Numbered from the stretch's first letter, positions 35,348-44,761 are shown. The stretch: 64,000 nt of DNA from JBBRDU01 sp038203615 (GCA_038203615.1 JBBRDU010000002.1:1-64000), one strand, 5' to 3'. Notes: generated by a model from the sequence alone, not told the origin. Numbers and translations: made by a program.

Positions 35348-35580
35348 CTACGGCTTGCCGCCGGCTTTCGGCATGACCCCGATCTTTTGCGCGAAGGCGA
35401 TGAAGCGCGGGTCGTCCTTGTAGGCGCGCAGGAAAGGATCGCTCAGCAGCTTGGTCACACCCAAGTCGTGTGGTTGAGCCGCTCCTTCTGCTCCTCGATC
35501 AGGAGCCGGGAGTAACCGACGATGTCGATGAACAGGACATGGCCGATTTCAAACTGGGTTTCGTTCTGAGCTTCGGACAT
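35348..35580 (-). pseudogene. Relic of a third cyclase-TPR gene (internal deletion)
   Basis: From ATG 35580 on the minus strand the frame matches the start of the 35588-37996 protein (FEIGHVLFIDIVGYSRLL, then IEEQKERLN) for about 36 codons, then runs out at a TGA (35455-35457). In another frame the same strand continues as LGVTKLLSDPFLRAYKDD, then PRFIAFAQKIGVMPKAGG, ending TAG 35348-35350, which is the usual C-terminal tail of this family. Almost the whole protein, including cyclase and TPR parts, has been deleted. Confidence 0.7.
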
Positions 35581-35587
35581 CGGATAT

Positions 35588-37996
35588 CTACTTCGGCGCC
35601 TTCGCGGCGACGATTTTCTCGAAGCGCGGATCGCCGCGGAGCGGGTCCCAGAAAGGATCCAGCTTGAGCGCGCCGTAGTTCGCGACTGCCGAGGCGCCAG
35701 GCGTCGAACCAGCGAGGGCGAGGTACTGCAAGGCCAGATCCTTTTTGCCTACCCACGCAGCCATGATGGCGAAGTAAATCTGCATTGCCTGTTCGTTGGT
35801 GGCGTCCTTCTCCACCGACAGCAACTCCATCGCACGTTTTCCTTCCTCCAGGGCGAGCTCCTTCTTGCCCAGAGCGGCATCGATCAACCCCAGAACGCAA
35901 AGGGCGGGCCCGTAATCCTTTTGTTTTGCCACCACTTGCTCCTGCTCGACGCGGGCGGCGGCAAAAGCTTCGGCAGCTTTGGTCTCGTTGTGCATCGCGC
36001 GGGCGAGGAGGCCTTCACCAAAATTACGACCTAGGACAATGTTGTTGTCGCCCCAGACCGGATTATCACCGAGGGCAGCGAGAGCCTGCTCTGCGCCAGG
36101 CCAGTCGCGTCCCCACAGCGCGCAGTAAAACCAGTCGGGAGCCACGTCCGCGATCGACGCCGGCTGTTCTGTACGAATCCGTTCTACAAGCTGGCAGAGT
36201 AGTTTGGGATCAGCCTTCCAGAAAAAATCGCCGCGAGCTCGTTCCAGCTTAACGAGAACGTCATCGGGGGTGATCGCCAAAATACGGTCGGAAGCGGCCG
36301 CCAATTCTGGATATCGGAAAAGGTTTTGATAGCTGGCACCGAGCTGCGAGAGGAGAAAAGTATTTCGCGGATCCAGCTCCGTCGCGCGTTGCAACTCGCG
36401 CACGCCCTCCTCCTGCTTTCCCTGTCGGCGCAGGATGTAACCGGTCAGCGCGTAGACCTGTGGATCGTTGCTCAAACCGCGGCGCGCGAATTCCAATTCT
36501 GCCAGCGCGCCTTTGTAGTCCCGCAGAGCATAATAAAGGTGGTTGGCTCGGGCGAGGTGCGTCTCGGGCGCATCGGGCCGCAGCCGAGTGGCGCCTTGCA
36601 GAGCAGCTTCCGCCTGAGCCAGGCGTTCCGGGGTATGGTCACCGCCGACCGCGTAAAGCCAACTGTGAGCGTAAACAAGCTGACAGTAGGCTTCGAAAAA
36701 GGATGGATCGCGCGCGATCGCACTGTTCAGGTCGTCAATCGCTTGCCGGAAATTCTTGGCGGTAGAGGACGATCCACCATAATCCGGGGTAAGCAGGAGA
36801 GTCTTGGCCCGGCTGTATTCTTCGAAAGCGACCACGTCAGCCGTGGGCCGTGCTGCAATCGCGGCCTTCTCGCTCGGCGAGAGTTTGGCCTGCAACTGAT
36901 CCGCGATCGCCCGGGCGATCTCGCTTTGGATGGCAAAGACATCATCAAGTGGCCGATCGTAAACTTGCGCCCACTGATGCGCATCGGTGCGGGCGTCGAT
37001 CAACTGCGCGTTGACGCGGACTTTGCCGGCGGCGCGCTGCACGCTGCCTTCGACTAAGTAAGCGACACCAAGCTGCTGACCGATCTCGCGCACGTTGCGT
37101 TGCGCCCCCGTCTTATACTGCATGACCGAGGTGCGACTGATGACTTTGAGGTCAGCGATCTTCGCCAGGTTGGTCAGGATCTCGTCCTGCACGCCATCGG
37201 CGAAGTAGGCATTCGCTTTTTCGTCGCTCAGGTTTTCGAAGGGCAGGACCGCGATCGATTTTTCAGCAATAGCGGCACCCTTCGGCGCTTCCGGAGTGGC
37301 GACGCTCGGCGTCGCCGTTCGATGGGCACTGAAATAGTATGCAGCTCCCGCGGCGAGGATCGCCACAAGCGCGAGAGCGGCGATCAACCCGACATTTCTG
37401 CGCGACACCGACTTTGGCTTCGCCTGCTGAAACTTCTGCGGCAGCGCGGAGTTGCCCAATGGCTCGGCGTAGAGATTCACCAAATGAAGCCGGACGCCGT
37501 GCTTGACCTCGCAATCGCCCAGGTCATGCAGACGCGGCGCCCATTGCCGGTATTGCATCAGATCATCGGCCACGTGTTGCGAGAGGAGGATGTGCCCGGC
37601 GTCGCCGCAATCCATCACCCGTTGCGCCATGTTGATGCCGGCCCCGGCGATGTTGCTGCGCCCGCTCACGTCTTTCACCTCGCTCACCGGTCCGCTGTGA
37701 ATGCCCATCCGCACCGGAAGTTCCGGGTGCTTCTGCAGCGCCTCGGCAATCTCGAGCGCGCACCGGGCCGGTTCCTCCGCGCTGTGGTGGAAGACCAGCG
37801 CCATCCCATCGCCGGTCGGTAGCCTAACGAGTTGTTCGTCCGTCGCCTCGCGCACCGGCGCGGTCGCGAGCACGATCGCAGTGAGCTGATTCAGCCGCTC
37901 CTTCTGCTCCTCGATCAGGAGCCGGGAGTAACCGACGATGTCGATGAACAGGACATGGCCGATCTCGAGGTGGAGGTTGTCGTCGGGCTCCGGCAC
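35588..37996 (-). CDS. Class III nucleotidyl cyclase-like / TolB-like / TPR membrane protein, second copy
   Basis: An 802-residue paralogue of 3003-5426, from a GTG start. The cyclase domain has metal Asp19 (FIDIVGYS) and Asp63 (PTGDG), plus Asn122 and Arg126 (GINMAQR); the base-selecting positions are Leu59 and Asn115 instead of Lys and Asp. There is one membrane helix at about 201-222. The TolB-like part starts at KSIAVLPFENLSDEK (about 246) with FADGVQDEILTNLAK, followed by TPRs and a WDPLRGDPRFEKIV ending. A truncated copy lies just downstream (35348-35580), so this family is being duplicated and lost here. Confidence 0.8.
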   Translation of the reverse strand: MPEPDDNLHLEIGHVLFIDIVGYSRLLIEEQKERLNQLTAIVLATAPVREATDEQLVRLPTGDGMALVFHHSAEEPARCALEIAEALQKHPELPVRMGIHSGPVSEVKDVSGRSNIAGAGINMAQRVMDCGDAGHILLSQHVADDLMQYRQWAPRLHDLGDCEVKHGVRLHLVNLYAEPLGNSALPQKFQQAKPKSVSRRNVGLIAALALVAILAAGAAYYFSAHRTATPSVATPEAPKGAAIAEKSIAVLPFENLSDEKANAYFADGVQDEILTNLAKIADLKVISRTSVMQYKTGAQRNVREIGQQLGVAYLVEGSVQRAAGKVRVNAQLIDARTDAHQWAQVYDRPLDDVFAIQSEIARAIADQLQAKLSPSEKAAIAARPTADVVAFEEYSRAKTLLLTPDYGGSSSTAKNFRQAIDDLNSAIARDPSFFEAYCQLVYAHSWLYAVGGDHTPERLAQAEAALQGATRLRPDAPETHLARANHLYYALRDYKGALAELEFARRGLSNDPQVYALTGYILRRQGKQEEGVRELQRATELDPRNTFLLSQLGASYQNLFRYPELAAASDRILAITPDDVLVKLERARGDFFWKADPKLLCQLVERIRTEQPASIADVAPDWFYCALWGRDWPGAEQALAALGDNPVWGDNNIVLGRNFGEGLLARAMHNETKAAEAFAAARVEQEQVVAKQKDYGPALCVLGLIDAALGKKELALEEGKRAMELLSVEKDATNEQAMQIYFAIMAAWVGKKDLALQYLALAGSTPGASAVANYGALKLDPFWDPLRGDPRFEKIVAAKAPK

Positions 37997-38066
37997 AGGC
38001 TGTGTCTATCCGAAGCGATAGAGCAGCGGCGATCTATTTCGCAGCGAGGCCAGAGTCGGCCCTCCA

Positions 38067-38100
38067 GGCAATCTGCGGCAATCTGTGTAATCTGTGGACC
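38067..38100. repeat. Short tandem-like repeat (aatctg...)
   Basis: gcaatctgcggcaatctg, continuing tgtaatctgtggacc, is three imperfect copies of a roughly 10-base aatctgtg unit between the second cyclase-TPR gene and ligA. I recall similar sequence in other environmental bacterial genomes. Confidence 0.5.
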
Positions 38101-38125
38101 TGCCGCTGGCGACGCGATTCCTGGA

Positions 38126-40330
38126 TTACAACATTTTGCGGAAGGTTGCCTCGTCCAGGATGGAGACGCCCAATTCACGCGCTTTCTCTAATTTGCTACC
38201 GGCGGATTCGCCACTCAGCAGGTAATCGGTTTTCCGGCTGACGCTGCCACTGACGTGCCCTCCCAGGTTTTCGATCTCCGCAGTCGCTTCGTCACGGGTC
38301 ATCCCGGGCAAAGTCCCAGTCAGCACAAACGTCTTGCCCGCGAGGGGAAGAGAAGCGGCCTGCGCGCGCGAAATCTTTTCACTCTTCGGCCGAATCTCGA
38401 GCTGTTTGATTCTTCGAAGGGCCCGGCGGCCGGCTTCCGACGCAAAAAAACTCAGGACGCTCTCGGCCACCACGGGTCCCACTTCCGTGATAATTCCGAG
38501 TTCCTTTTCCTGGCGGGCTTTGGAACGGGCGGCAAATCCGGTTTCGAGAAGACGCTCGGTGATCTCCGAGACCTCCTGGCGGAGTTTTTCAAAGCGGGCC
38601 GGATTTTCGCGCCGGAGGGGACGGGCCTCTTCCAGCCTGGCGTGATAATCGCGCACATCACGGAGGAGCGGAGAGCCGGCCACTTCCTCCATCGTCTGGT
38701 GAAAGGCGGCCAATTGCGCGGCCGTGGTTTTTCCCACTTCTGGAATGGCGAGAGCGAAGAGCCAGCGGGAAAGCGGAAAAGTTTTGGCCCGATCGATCGC
38801 CTGAATGGCCTTGGTGGCGTTCTTCTCCCCGAGGACACGCGGATTTTCTTCCGTGCCGAGATTGAGCGCCGCCAACGGGTTGATCTTTAGTTCAAACACG
38901 TCCAGCGGTTCGCGCACGAGACCGCGTTCCACCAGCTTGTCGGCCACGATCCCGCCCACGCCCTCGATGTCGAGGGCGCCGCGCGCGGCAAAGAATTCGA
39001 GGCGACGCGTCGTTTGGGCCGGGCAATGCAGATTCTGACATCGCCAGGCCACGAACTCCGGGTCGCGATGAATGGAGCCGCCGCAGACCGGACACTGACC
39101 GTGGATATGGTCGAAGAAATCAAAGGGCTTGGAACGACGCGGCCGCTTCGCTTTGACCACTTCCACCACCGCTGGAATCACTTCGCCCGCTTTCTCGATC
39201 ACGACGGTGTCGCCGATGCGAATGTCTTTGCGCCGGATTTCATCTTCGTTGTGCAGAGTGGCCCGGGCCACGCGGCTGCCGCTGACGGTGACCGGCTCCA
39301 GGTCGGCCACGGGCGTCAGAATTCCGGTCCGACCCACCTGGACGAGGATATCGTTGAGCCGGGTCTGGACTCTGACCGCTTCGTATTTGTAAGCAATGGC
39401 CCAACGCGGCGCCTTGGCCGTGAAGCCGAGTCGTTCGCGCTGGTCGAGTGAATCCACTTTCACGACGGCGCCATCCGTTTGATAGGCAAACCCCTGGCGC
39501 ACGGCGTCGAGCTGGTGAATGGCCTGCAGGATTTCGTCGACCGAGTCGGCCATCCACCACTTTTCCGCGGCGGGCAGGCCGAGCTTTTTGAGGAAAGGGA
39601 AAACCTTCGAGTGCCGCTCGAGGGTGAGCCCGTCGGTGGCGCCCGTTCCATAGAAGACCACGCCGAGCGGGCGTTGCGCGACGATTTTCGGATCGAGCTG
39701 CTTGAGCGAGCCGGCTGCGGCATTGCGCGGGTTGGCGAAGACAGGCAAACCGGCCGCGGTCCGCTGCTCGTTCAGCTGCGCGAAGCCGCGCTTGTCCATG
39801 TAAACTTCCCCTCGCACCTCCAGGAGAGCCGGCGCCGGCCCGCGCAAACGCGGAGGGACCGAGCGAATGGTTTTGATATTTTGGGTGATGTCATCGCCGA
39901 CCACGCCGTCCCCGCGCGTGGCGGCATGCTGCAGCTTGCCCTCCTCGTAGGTCAGCGAGACGGCCACGCCATCGACTTTCGGCTCGATCACGACCGAGAT
40001 TTTCTCGTCCGGGAGCAATCGAGTGATCCGTGCATAAAAGCTCGCTACTTCTTCTTCCGAGTAAGTATTGTCCAGACTCAACATCGGAACCCGATGCCTA
40101 ACTTGCGCAAAAGCCTTGAGGGGAGTGCCGCCGACCCGCTGGGTGGGAGAATCGGCCGAGGCCAGCTCCGGGAAACGCTTTTCCAAATCGGCCAGCTCCT
40201 CGTAGAGCCGGTCGTAGTCGCGGTCGCACACGACTGGGGCAGCTTCCTCGTAGTAAAGCCGGTTATGCTCTGTAATCTCCTGCCGCAGCTCCGTCACTCG
40301 CTTTGCGGCTTGCGCCTCGTCCCCAGTCAT
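38126..40330 (-). CDS. ligA: NAD-dependent DNA ligase LigA
   Basis: A 734-residue enzyme that seals nicks using NAD. Domains in order: Ia (residues 1-70, NRLYYEE-APVVCDRDYD), adenylation domain with nucleophile Lys118 (EPKVDG), OB fold, a four-cysteine zinc finger (CPVCGG ... CQNLHCP), helix-hairpin-helix repeats and a C-terminal BRCT domain. Between HhH repeats there is an extra charged segment (DYHARLEEARPLRRENPA onward, about 60 residues) that makes it longer than the usual 670 aa. The ATG start is well supported by homology at residue 1. Confidence 0.95.
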   Translation of the reverse strand: MTGDEAQAAKRVTELRQEITEHNRLYYEEAAPVVCDRDYDRLYEELADLEKRFPELASADSPTQRVGGTPLKAFAQVRHRVPMLSLDNTYSEEEVASFYARITRLLPDEKISVVIEPKVDGVAVSLTYEEGKLQHAATRGDGVVGDDITQNIKTIRSVPPRLRGPAPALLEVRGEVYMDKRGFAQLNEQRTAAGLPVFANPRNAAAGSLKQLDPKIVAQRPLGVVFYGTGATDGLTLERHSKVFPFLKKLGLPAAEKWWMADSVDEILQAIHQLDAVRQGFAYQTDGAVVKVDSLDQRERLGFTAKAPRWAIAYKYEAVRVQTRLNDILVQVGRTGILTPVADLEPVTVSGSRVARATLHNEDEIRRKDIRIGDTVVIEKAGEVIPAVVEVVKAKRPRRSKPFDFFDHIHGQCPVCGGSIHRDPEFVAWRCQNLHCPAQTTRRLEFFAARGALDIEGVGGIVADKLVERGLVREPLDVFELKINPLAALNLGTEENPRVLGEKNATKAIQAIDRAKTFPLSRWLFALAIPEVGKTTAAQLAAFHQTMEEVAGSPLLRDVRDYHARLEEARPLRRENPARFEKLRQEVSEITERLLETGFAARSKARQEKELGIITEVGPVVAESVLSFFASEAGRRALRRIKQLEIRPKSEKISRAQAASLPLAGKTFVLTGTLPGMTRDEATAEIENLGGHVSGSVSRKTDYLLSGESAGSKLEKARELGVSILDEATFRKML

Positions 40331-40363
40331 GATGCCATGATATCGTCGTCGTAGACCTCGGCA

Positions 40364-42121
40364 ATGCAGCCTGGCGAGAAAATTCTCGGAGTCGAAGGAG
40401 GAGGAACCAAGACCGCCTGGGTCCTGGTGGAGAGGGATGGCGATGAACTGCGCCTGCTGACCGAGGGTAAACTGCCGCCCTCGAATCTTCGCCTAACGAG
40501 TCCGGACCGGTTGCGGGAGATCTTTCGCGAGTTTCCCCGGTCTATTCAGCGCGCCGGTGTTTTCCTGGCCGGCTGTGTCACGGAGCAGGACCAGGAATCG
40601 CTTTCGCGCCTGTGCGCGGAAACTTGGCCGGGAGCCAGGATCCTGACCGGCAGTGACCGGGATTCCGGGCTGGCCGCGGCTCTTGGGCACAGCGATGGGA
40701 TCGTGGTGAACGCGGGCAGCGGCTCATCCGTAACGGGACGTCGGGGTGATCGCCTGGAAAAAGCGGGGGGCTGGGGACACGTCCTGGGCGACGCTGGAGG
40801 CGCTTATTTCCTGGTCGTGCAGGCGTTGCGTTTGATTCTGCGCGAGTACGATCTGCACCGCGGTGAAGTGCAGTTCACGGCCAAAATACTGCAGGCGCTT
40901 TCCCTGAATAATCTGGATGAACTGGTGCGGTGGGCTCAAACCGCCGACAAGATGGAAATCGCGCTGCTCGCGCCGGTCGTTTTCGAGGCGGCCGCGGCGG
41001 GAGACGAACGCGTCATGCTAATCCTGGAAGCGGGCGCCCGCGTTCTGAGTGAATACACGGAGGCGGTATCGACCCGGCTTCATCTGCTCGCTCCCAAGGT
41101 CATTCTGCTGGGCGGGCTCTTTCAGAGGGACTCCATCTACGCCCACGCTTTTCGACGACGCCTGAAAAAGAATCTGCCGGACGCGCGGGTTTCGACGGTC
41201 GATCGCGCGCCGGAGTTGGGAGCGGCCTGGCTCGCCGCGGAAATTCACGAGGTGCCACCGGTTCGGGTCGAGCCGGCTCAGGAACAGATCGACGACCTGG
41301 CGGCCTCGTTAACGGAACAGCGCAATCCGCGCTCGCAGGATTTGGAACAGCTCCCGGTTCCGGAACTGGTGCGGCTTTTTGTCGATGAAGAATCGAGTGT
41401 GCAGGAGGCGCTCCGAAAAGCTTCGCCCGATCTGGCCCGTGCCATCGAGTTGGTGAAAACTTCCCTGCGTCACGGCGGACGGCTTTTTTACATCGGCGCC
41501 GGCAGTAGCGGGCGCATCGGCCTGTTGGACGCGAGCGAAATTCCGCCCACCTTCGGAGCTGCTCCGGAATTGGTTCAGGGCATCATTGCGGGAGGGGCAC
41601 CCGCCATCTATCGCAGTGCGGAAGGGGCGGAAGACGAGCCGGGGGCTGGCGCGCTGGCGGTGACCGAGCGCGGTGTCCGGGGCGCCGACACCGTAGTCGG
41701 AATCAGCGCGAGCGGGCGCACGCCGTTTGTGCTCGGGGCGCTGACGCGGGCCCAGGAGCTTGGGGCTAAAACCATTCTGTTGAGTTGCAACCCGGAAGGG
41801 CGCACCAAAATCCCGTCCGATCTGCACGTGGCCCTGGGCGTGGGGCCCGAGATCCTGACTGGCTCAACCCGCTTGAAGGCGGGAACCGCGACCAAGATCG
41901 CGCTGAACATTATCAGCACCGGGACGATGGTGGCGCTGGGCAAAGTGCGTGGGAATTTGATGATCGATCTGCATACTTCGAACACGAAATTGCGGGATCG
42001 GGCCACCCGGGTGGTCGCGGAATTGACGGGGAGCGATTACGGATCGGCTCGCCGGCGATTAGAGGAGAACGACTGGAATTTGCGGACCGTCATCGACGAA
42101 GCAGGTCGGGGGAAGGCGTAA
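40364..42121 (+). CDS. murQ: Fusion of a BadF/BadG-type sugar kinase with MurNAc-6-phosphate etherase
   Basis: A 585-residue fusion. Residues 1-300 are an ASKHA N-acetylhexosamine kinase (GVEGGGTKTAWVL, VNAGSGSSVTGRRGD, GWGHVLGDAGGAYFLV). Residues about 308-585 are MurQ, a SIS-fold etherase: GAGSSGRIGLLDASEIPPT, VVGISASGRTPFVLGAL, LTGSTRLKAGTATKIALN. MurQ splits MurNAc-6-phosphate to GlcNAc-6-phosphate and D-lactate; the kinase probably makes the 6-phosphate. NagA at 11021-12169 would use the product. In most bacteria kinase and etherase are separate proteins. No frame break is seen at the junction. Confidence 0.9.
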   Translation: MQPGEKILGVEGGGTKTAWVLVERDGDELRLLTEGKLPPSNLRLTSPDRLREIFREFPRSIQRAGVFLAGCVTEQDQESLSRLCAETWPGARILTGSDRDSGLAAALGHSDGIVVNAGSGSSVTGRRGDRLEKAGGWGHVLGDAGGAYFLVVQALRLILREYDLHRGEVQFTAKILQALSLNNLDELVRWAQTADKMEIALLAPVVFEAAAAGDERVMLILEAGARVLSEYTEAVSTRLHLLAPKVILLGGLFQRDSIYAHAFRRRLKKNLPDARVSTVDRAPELGAAWLAAEIHEVPPVRVEPAQEQIDDLAASLTEQRNPRSQDLEQLPVPELVRLFVDEESSVQEALRKASPDLARAIELVKTSLRHGGRLFYIGAGSSGRIGLLDASEIPPTFGAAPELVQGIIAGGAPAIYRSAEGAEDEPGAGALAVTERGVRGADTVVGISASGRTPFVLGALTRAQELGAKTILLSCNPEGRTKIPSDLHVALGVGPEILTGSTRLKAGTATKIALNIISTGTMVALGKVRGNLMIDLHTSNTKLRDRATRVVAELTGSDYGSARRRLEENDWNLRTVIDEAGRGKA

Positions 42122-42237
42122 TTGTTATGCTGTTTTCATAAAAAAATGCAAAGGCTTGTCGTTGAATTTTCTCTGTTCGGTAAGCGCGGCTGGGGGACCG
42201 GCCGCGATGCACTAGAAACAACTGAAAGGAATCTTCT

Positions 42238-42384
42238 ATGCTTTGGACAATCTTCGTCATTCTCCTCGTTCTCTGGCTCCTCGGATTCATTGGTCACTTT
42301 GGAGGCTCCTTGATCCACCTGCTGCTCGTGATTGCGGTCGTGGTGTTGATCATCAATCTGATTACGGGCCGCCGTACCCTCTAG
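42238..42384 (+). CDS. Lmo0937-family small membrane protein
   Basis: A 48-residue hydrophobic protein with a strong ribosome binding site (aaaggaa) 5 bases before ATG 42238. It reads MLWTIFVILLVLWLLGF, a GHFGG turn, then LIHLLLVIAVVVLIINLI, typical of the small Lmo0937-family membrane proteins (function unknown). The next gene starts 1 base after the stop, so they are likely co-translated. Confidence 0.8.
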   Translation: MLWTIFVILLVLWLLGFIGHFGGSLIHLLLVIAVVVLIINLITGRRTL

Positions 42385-42385
42385 C

Positions 42386-42607
42386 ATGAAGCCGGCTGTT
42401 CTCGTTGGGATAGTCCTGATCATCGTCGGGATCGTCGCGCTGGCTTATGGAGGTTTCTCCTACACCAAGCGCGAGAAAGTTCTCGATATCGGCCCGATTC
42501 AGGCGACCGCTGAGACAAAGGAAACGATTCCGTTTCCTCCCATTCTCGGCGGACTCTGCCTGGTTGGCGGAATCATCCTGGTAGTCGCAGGCGGTCGTAA
42601 AGCCTGA
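42386..42607 (+). CDS. Small two-helix membrane protein (DUF3185-like)
   Basis: A 73-residue protein with two membrane segments (about 5-24 and 51-69) around a short soluble loop containing YTKREKVLDIGPIQATAET, which is the DUF3185 pattern. Function unknown; often found beside stress-related genes. In the same transcript as the preceding small protein. Confidence 0.75.
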   Translation: MKPAVLVGIVLIIVGIVALAYGGFSYTKREKVLDIGPIQATAETKETIPFPPILGGLCLVGGIILVVAGGRKA

Positions 42608-42744
42608 GTTGAGAGCGCGCTGGCGGGCCAGGGAGGGGCTTTGCCTTTCCCTTTACTTTGCGCTTCGAGCGCCGCGTAGAATGCGCGCGCTCGGGGCGCG
42701 ATAATTGTCTTTTGCCGGCCAGCGGTTTCTGATTCGATTAGTCG

Positions 42745-44091
42745 GTGGCGGAATCGACTGATCTTCGCGCGATTCGCTGGCTGCGCGGTCAGCTGCCGAA
42801 ACTGGTCGCTGGCGGTGTCATCAATGCGCAGAGCGCGGATGCGATTGACCGCCACTATTCGGCCGCGGCGGCGCGCTCGACCAACTTTGGCTTCGTTATC
42901 CTGGCGGCGATCGGTTCGGCTCTGGTCGGGGCCGGCATCATTCTGCTCGTGGCCCATAACTGGGACGACTTCAGCCGCACGACCCGCTGCGGCATCGCTT
43001 TTCTCCCGCTAGTCGTCGCCCAGATCCTGGGTTTCTTCGTCCTGCTGCGGCGCAACGATTCGCCGGCCTGGCGGGAAAGTGTGGCCATTCTGGACGTAGC
43101 CACCGTTGGCACGGCCATCGCGCTCGTCAGCCAGATTTTTCAGATTCAAGGGAACTTCGCGAATTTCCTGCGCGTTTGGATGCTTCTGAGCATCCCGATC
43201 GTCTACCTGTTCCGCGCAAATTTCGGAGCAGTCGCTTACCTCATCGGGAGCGCGGCCTGGGTGCTGGGCAAGGCCGGTTGGTCGTTCCATCGGCCGGGCA
43301 CGATGTTTTTCTGGGTGTTGCTCCTCCTGATCATTCCGTTCTATGGCGGGATGGTCCGGCGAGGCCGGGCCGGCTGGGGCTTTCACGTCTTGTCGGTGGC
43401 CTTGATCGTGGCTGCGGCCATTGGGCTGCAGGTGACGGTTGAATTCGCCAATGGGGCAGTGGGCGCTGTAGCCTTCGCCGGATTTTTCACGACTGTCTAT
43501 CTGGCTGGCATGAGATGGCAGGATGACGGGAGCCGGTCGCTCAATGTGTTGTCGCTCATCGGCGGACTTGGCATCGCTGTGACGGCGGTGGTGCTCAGCT
43601 TCGAGGACATCTGGCAGGTGCGGGCAGGATTTTTAACGACCGGGTCGAGTCTTGAACAAAAAATGGCGGTGACCATCGCGCTCCTCTTTCCGGCTGCGGC
43701 CATTGCGCTGGCCGCCTGGAGCTTCGCGCGCGGGAAGATTTTCTATTCTCTGGCCGCGGCCTGTTTCCCGTTGGTCGCTACGGTGGCCCGGCTTGTGGCG
43801 GGATGGGGGCCAGACTCGGGCGGGTCGTCCGATCGGCGATCCCCATTCGCCGCGTCGATTCTCTTGAATGTCTATGCGCTGGTGCTGGGGATCGAATTAA
43901 TGGTGCGCGGAATTCGCGCGGGCAGTGTGCTGCGGGCTAACTTCGGTCTTCTCGTCATCGCCGCGCTGGCCCTCGCGCGTTTTTTCGACAGCGATCTCAG
44001 CTTTGTCACCCGCGGGGTGGGTTTCATCGTGGTGGGTGCCGGATTTTTGATCGCGAATCTGTTCTTTTTTCGCAAGCGGGGAAGCGCATGA
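42745..44091 (+). CDS. DUF2157 membrane protein
   Basis: A 448-residue polytopic protein from GTG. A short soluble N-terminus (LRGQLPKLVAGGVINAQSAD) is followed by the DUF2157 start (LAAIGSALVGAGIILLVAHNWDDFSR) and about ten further membrane segments. Function unknown. The next gene starts inside its stop codon (ATGA at 44088-44091), and such genes are routinely paired with a GDYXXLXY-domain protein, so they probably act together. Confidence 0.85.
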   Translation: MAESTDLRAIRWLRGQLPKLVAGGVINAQSADAIDRHYSAAAARSTNFGFVILAAIGSALVGAGIILLVAHNWDDFSRTTRCGIAFLPLVVAQILGFFVLLRRNDSPAWRESVAILDVATVGTAIALVSQIFQIQGNFANFLRVWMLLSIPIVYLFRANFGAVAYLIGSAAWVLGKAGWSFHRPGTMFFWVLLLLIIPFYGGMVRRGRAGWGFHVLSVALIVAAAIGLQVTVEFANGAVGAVAFAGFFTTVYLAGMRWQDDGSRSLNVLSLIGGLGIAVTAVVLSFEDIWQVRAGFLTTGSSLEQKMAVTIALLFPAAAIALAAWSFARGKIFYSLAAACFPLVATVARLVAGWGPDSGGSSDRRSPFAASILLNVYALVLGIELMVRGIRAGSVLRANFGLLVIAALALARFFDSDLSFVTRGVGFIVVGAGFLIANLFFFRKRGSA

Positions 44092-44639
44092 AATCCTTCC
44101 GTCTTCTCCTCTTTGCGGTAGTGGCGCTGGCCCAGTTGGGCCTGCCGGCAGGGGCGGTCTGGATGCGGTCCCAAACTCTGAGCAAAGGCCGTCTTTGGAA
44201 ATTTCGCACGGCTCCGGTGGATCCCATCGATGCGGTGAGGGGACGTTACGTGGCGCTGGCATTCACCGCTGAAAAAGTGCCGCAAGCCGAAGCGCTCCCG
44301 CCCCGTTCTACCGCCTACGCGTTTCTCAAGGAGGGGAGCGATGGCTTCGCCGTGGTCGATCATCTCAGCAACACCTCCGGGCATGGCGATAACGTGATCA
44401 AAGTGGAGCCCGGTAGCTGGTGGAAGGGTGAACAGCACGTCTCGTTTCCGTTCGATCGATTTTGGGTGACGGAAAAAATTGCACCGGCCGCGGAGCGCGC
44501 CTATGCAGCCGGGACTCGCCCGGAAAAAGAAAACGCGTATGTCACCGCGCGGGTGCATGACGGGGACGCCGCCCTCGAGCAGCTCTACATCGACGATCAG
44601 CCGCTGGTCGAATATCTGCGGAACCATCCGACGCGCTGA
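44088..44639 (+). CDS. GDYXXLXY domain membrane-anchored protein
   Basis: A 183-residue protein with an N-terminal helix (about 5-24), then TAPVDPIDAVRGRYVALAF, a variant of the D-P-D-x-x-RGDYVxLxY motif that names the family (here GRYVALAF), and a C-terminal DRFWVTEKIA. Predicted to be periplasmic, anchored by one helix, working with the DUF2157 protein. Function unknown. Confidence 0.8.
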   Translation: MKSFRLLLFAVVALAQLGLPAGAVWMRSQTLSKGRLWKFRTAPVDPIDAVRGRYVALAFTAEKVPQAEALPPRSTAYAFLKEGSDGFAVVDHLSNTSGHGDNVIKVEPGSWWKGEQHVSFPFDRFWVTEKIAPAAERAYAAGTRPEKENAYVTARVHDGDAALEQLYIDDQPLVEYLRNHPTR

Positions 44640-44700
44640 GGACATTTCCGAGGCGCGCGATCATAAAGCGCAGGCTCAGCTGGGGGCGTGATTGAGCGCG

Positions 44701-44739
44701 CGGAGCGGACGCCGCCGCGCGGCGTCCCTACCATTGGAC
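44701..44739 (+). repeat. A-type palindromic repeat, copy 2
   Basis: gcggcgtccctaccattg and its preceding arm match the copy at 24022-24059, identical over at least 23 bases. It sits between two convergent genes (44088-44639 and htrA), as copy 1 does. Confidence 0.7.
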
Positions 44740-44761
44740 AGGACTCTTCGTGGGGAGAGCG

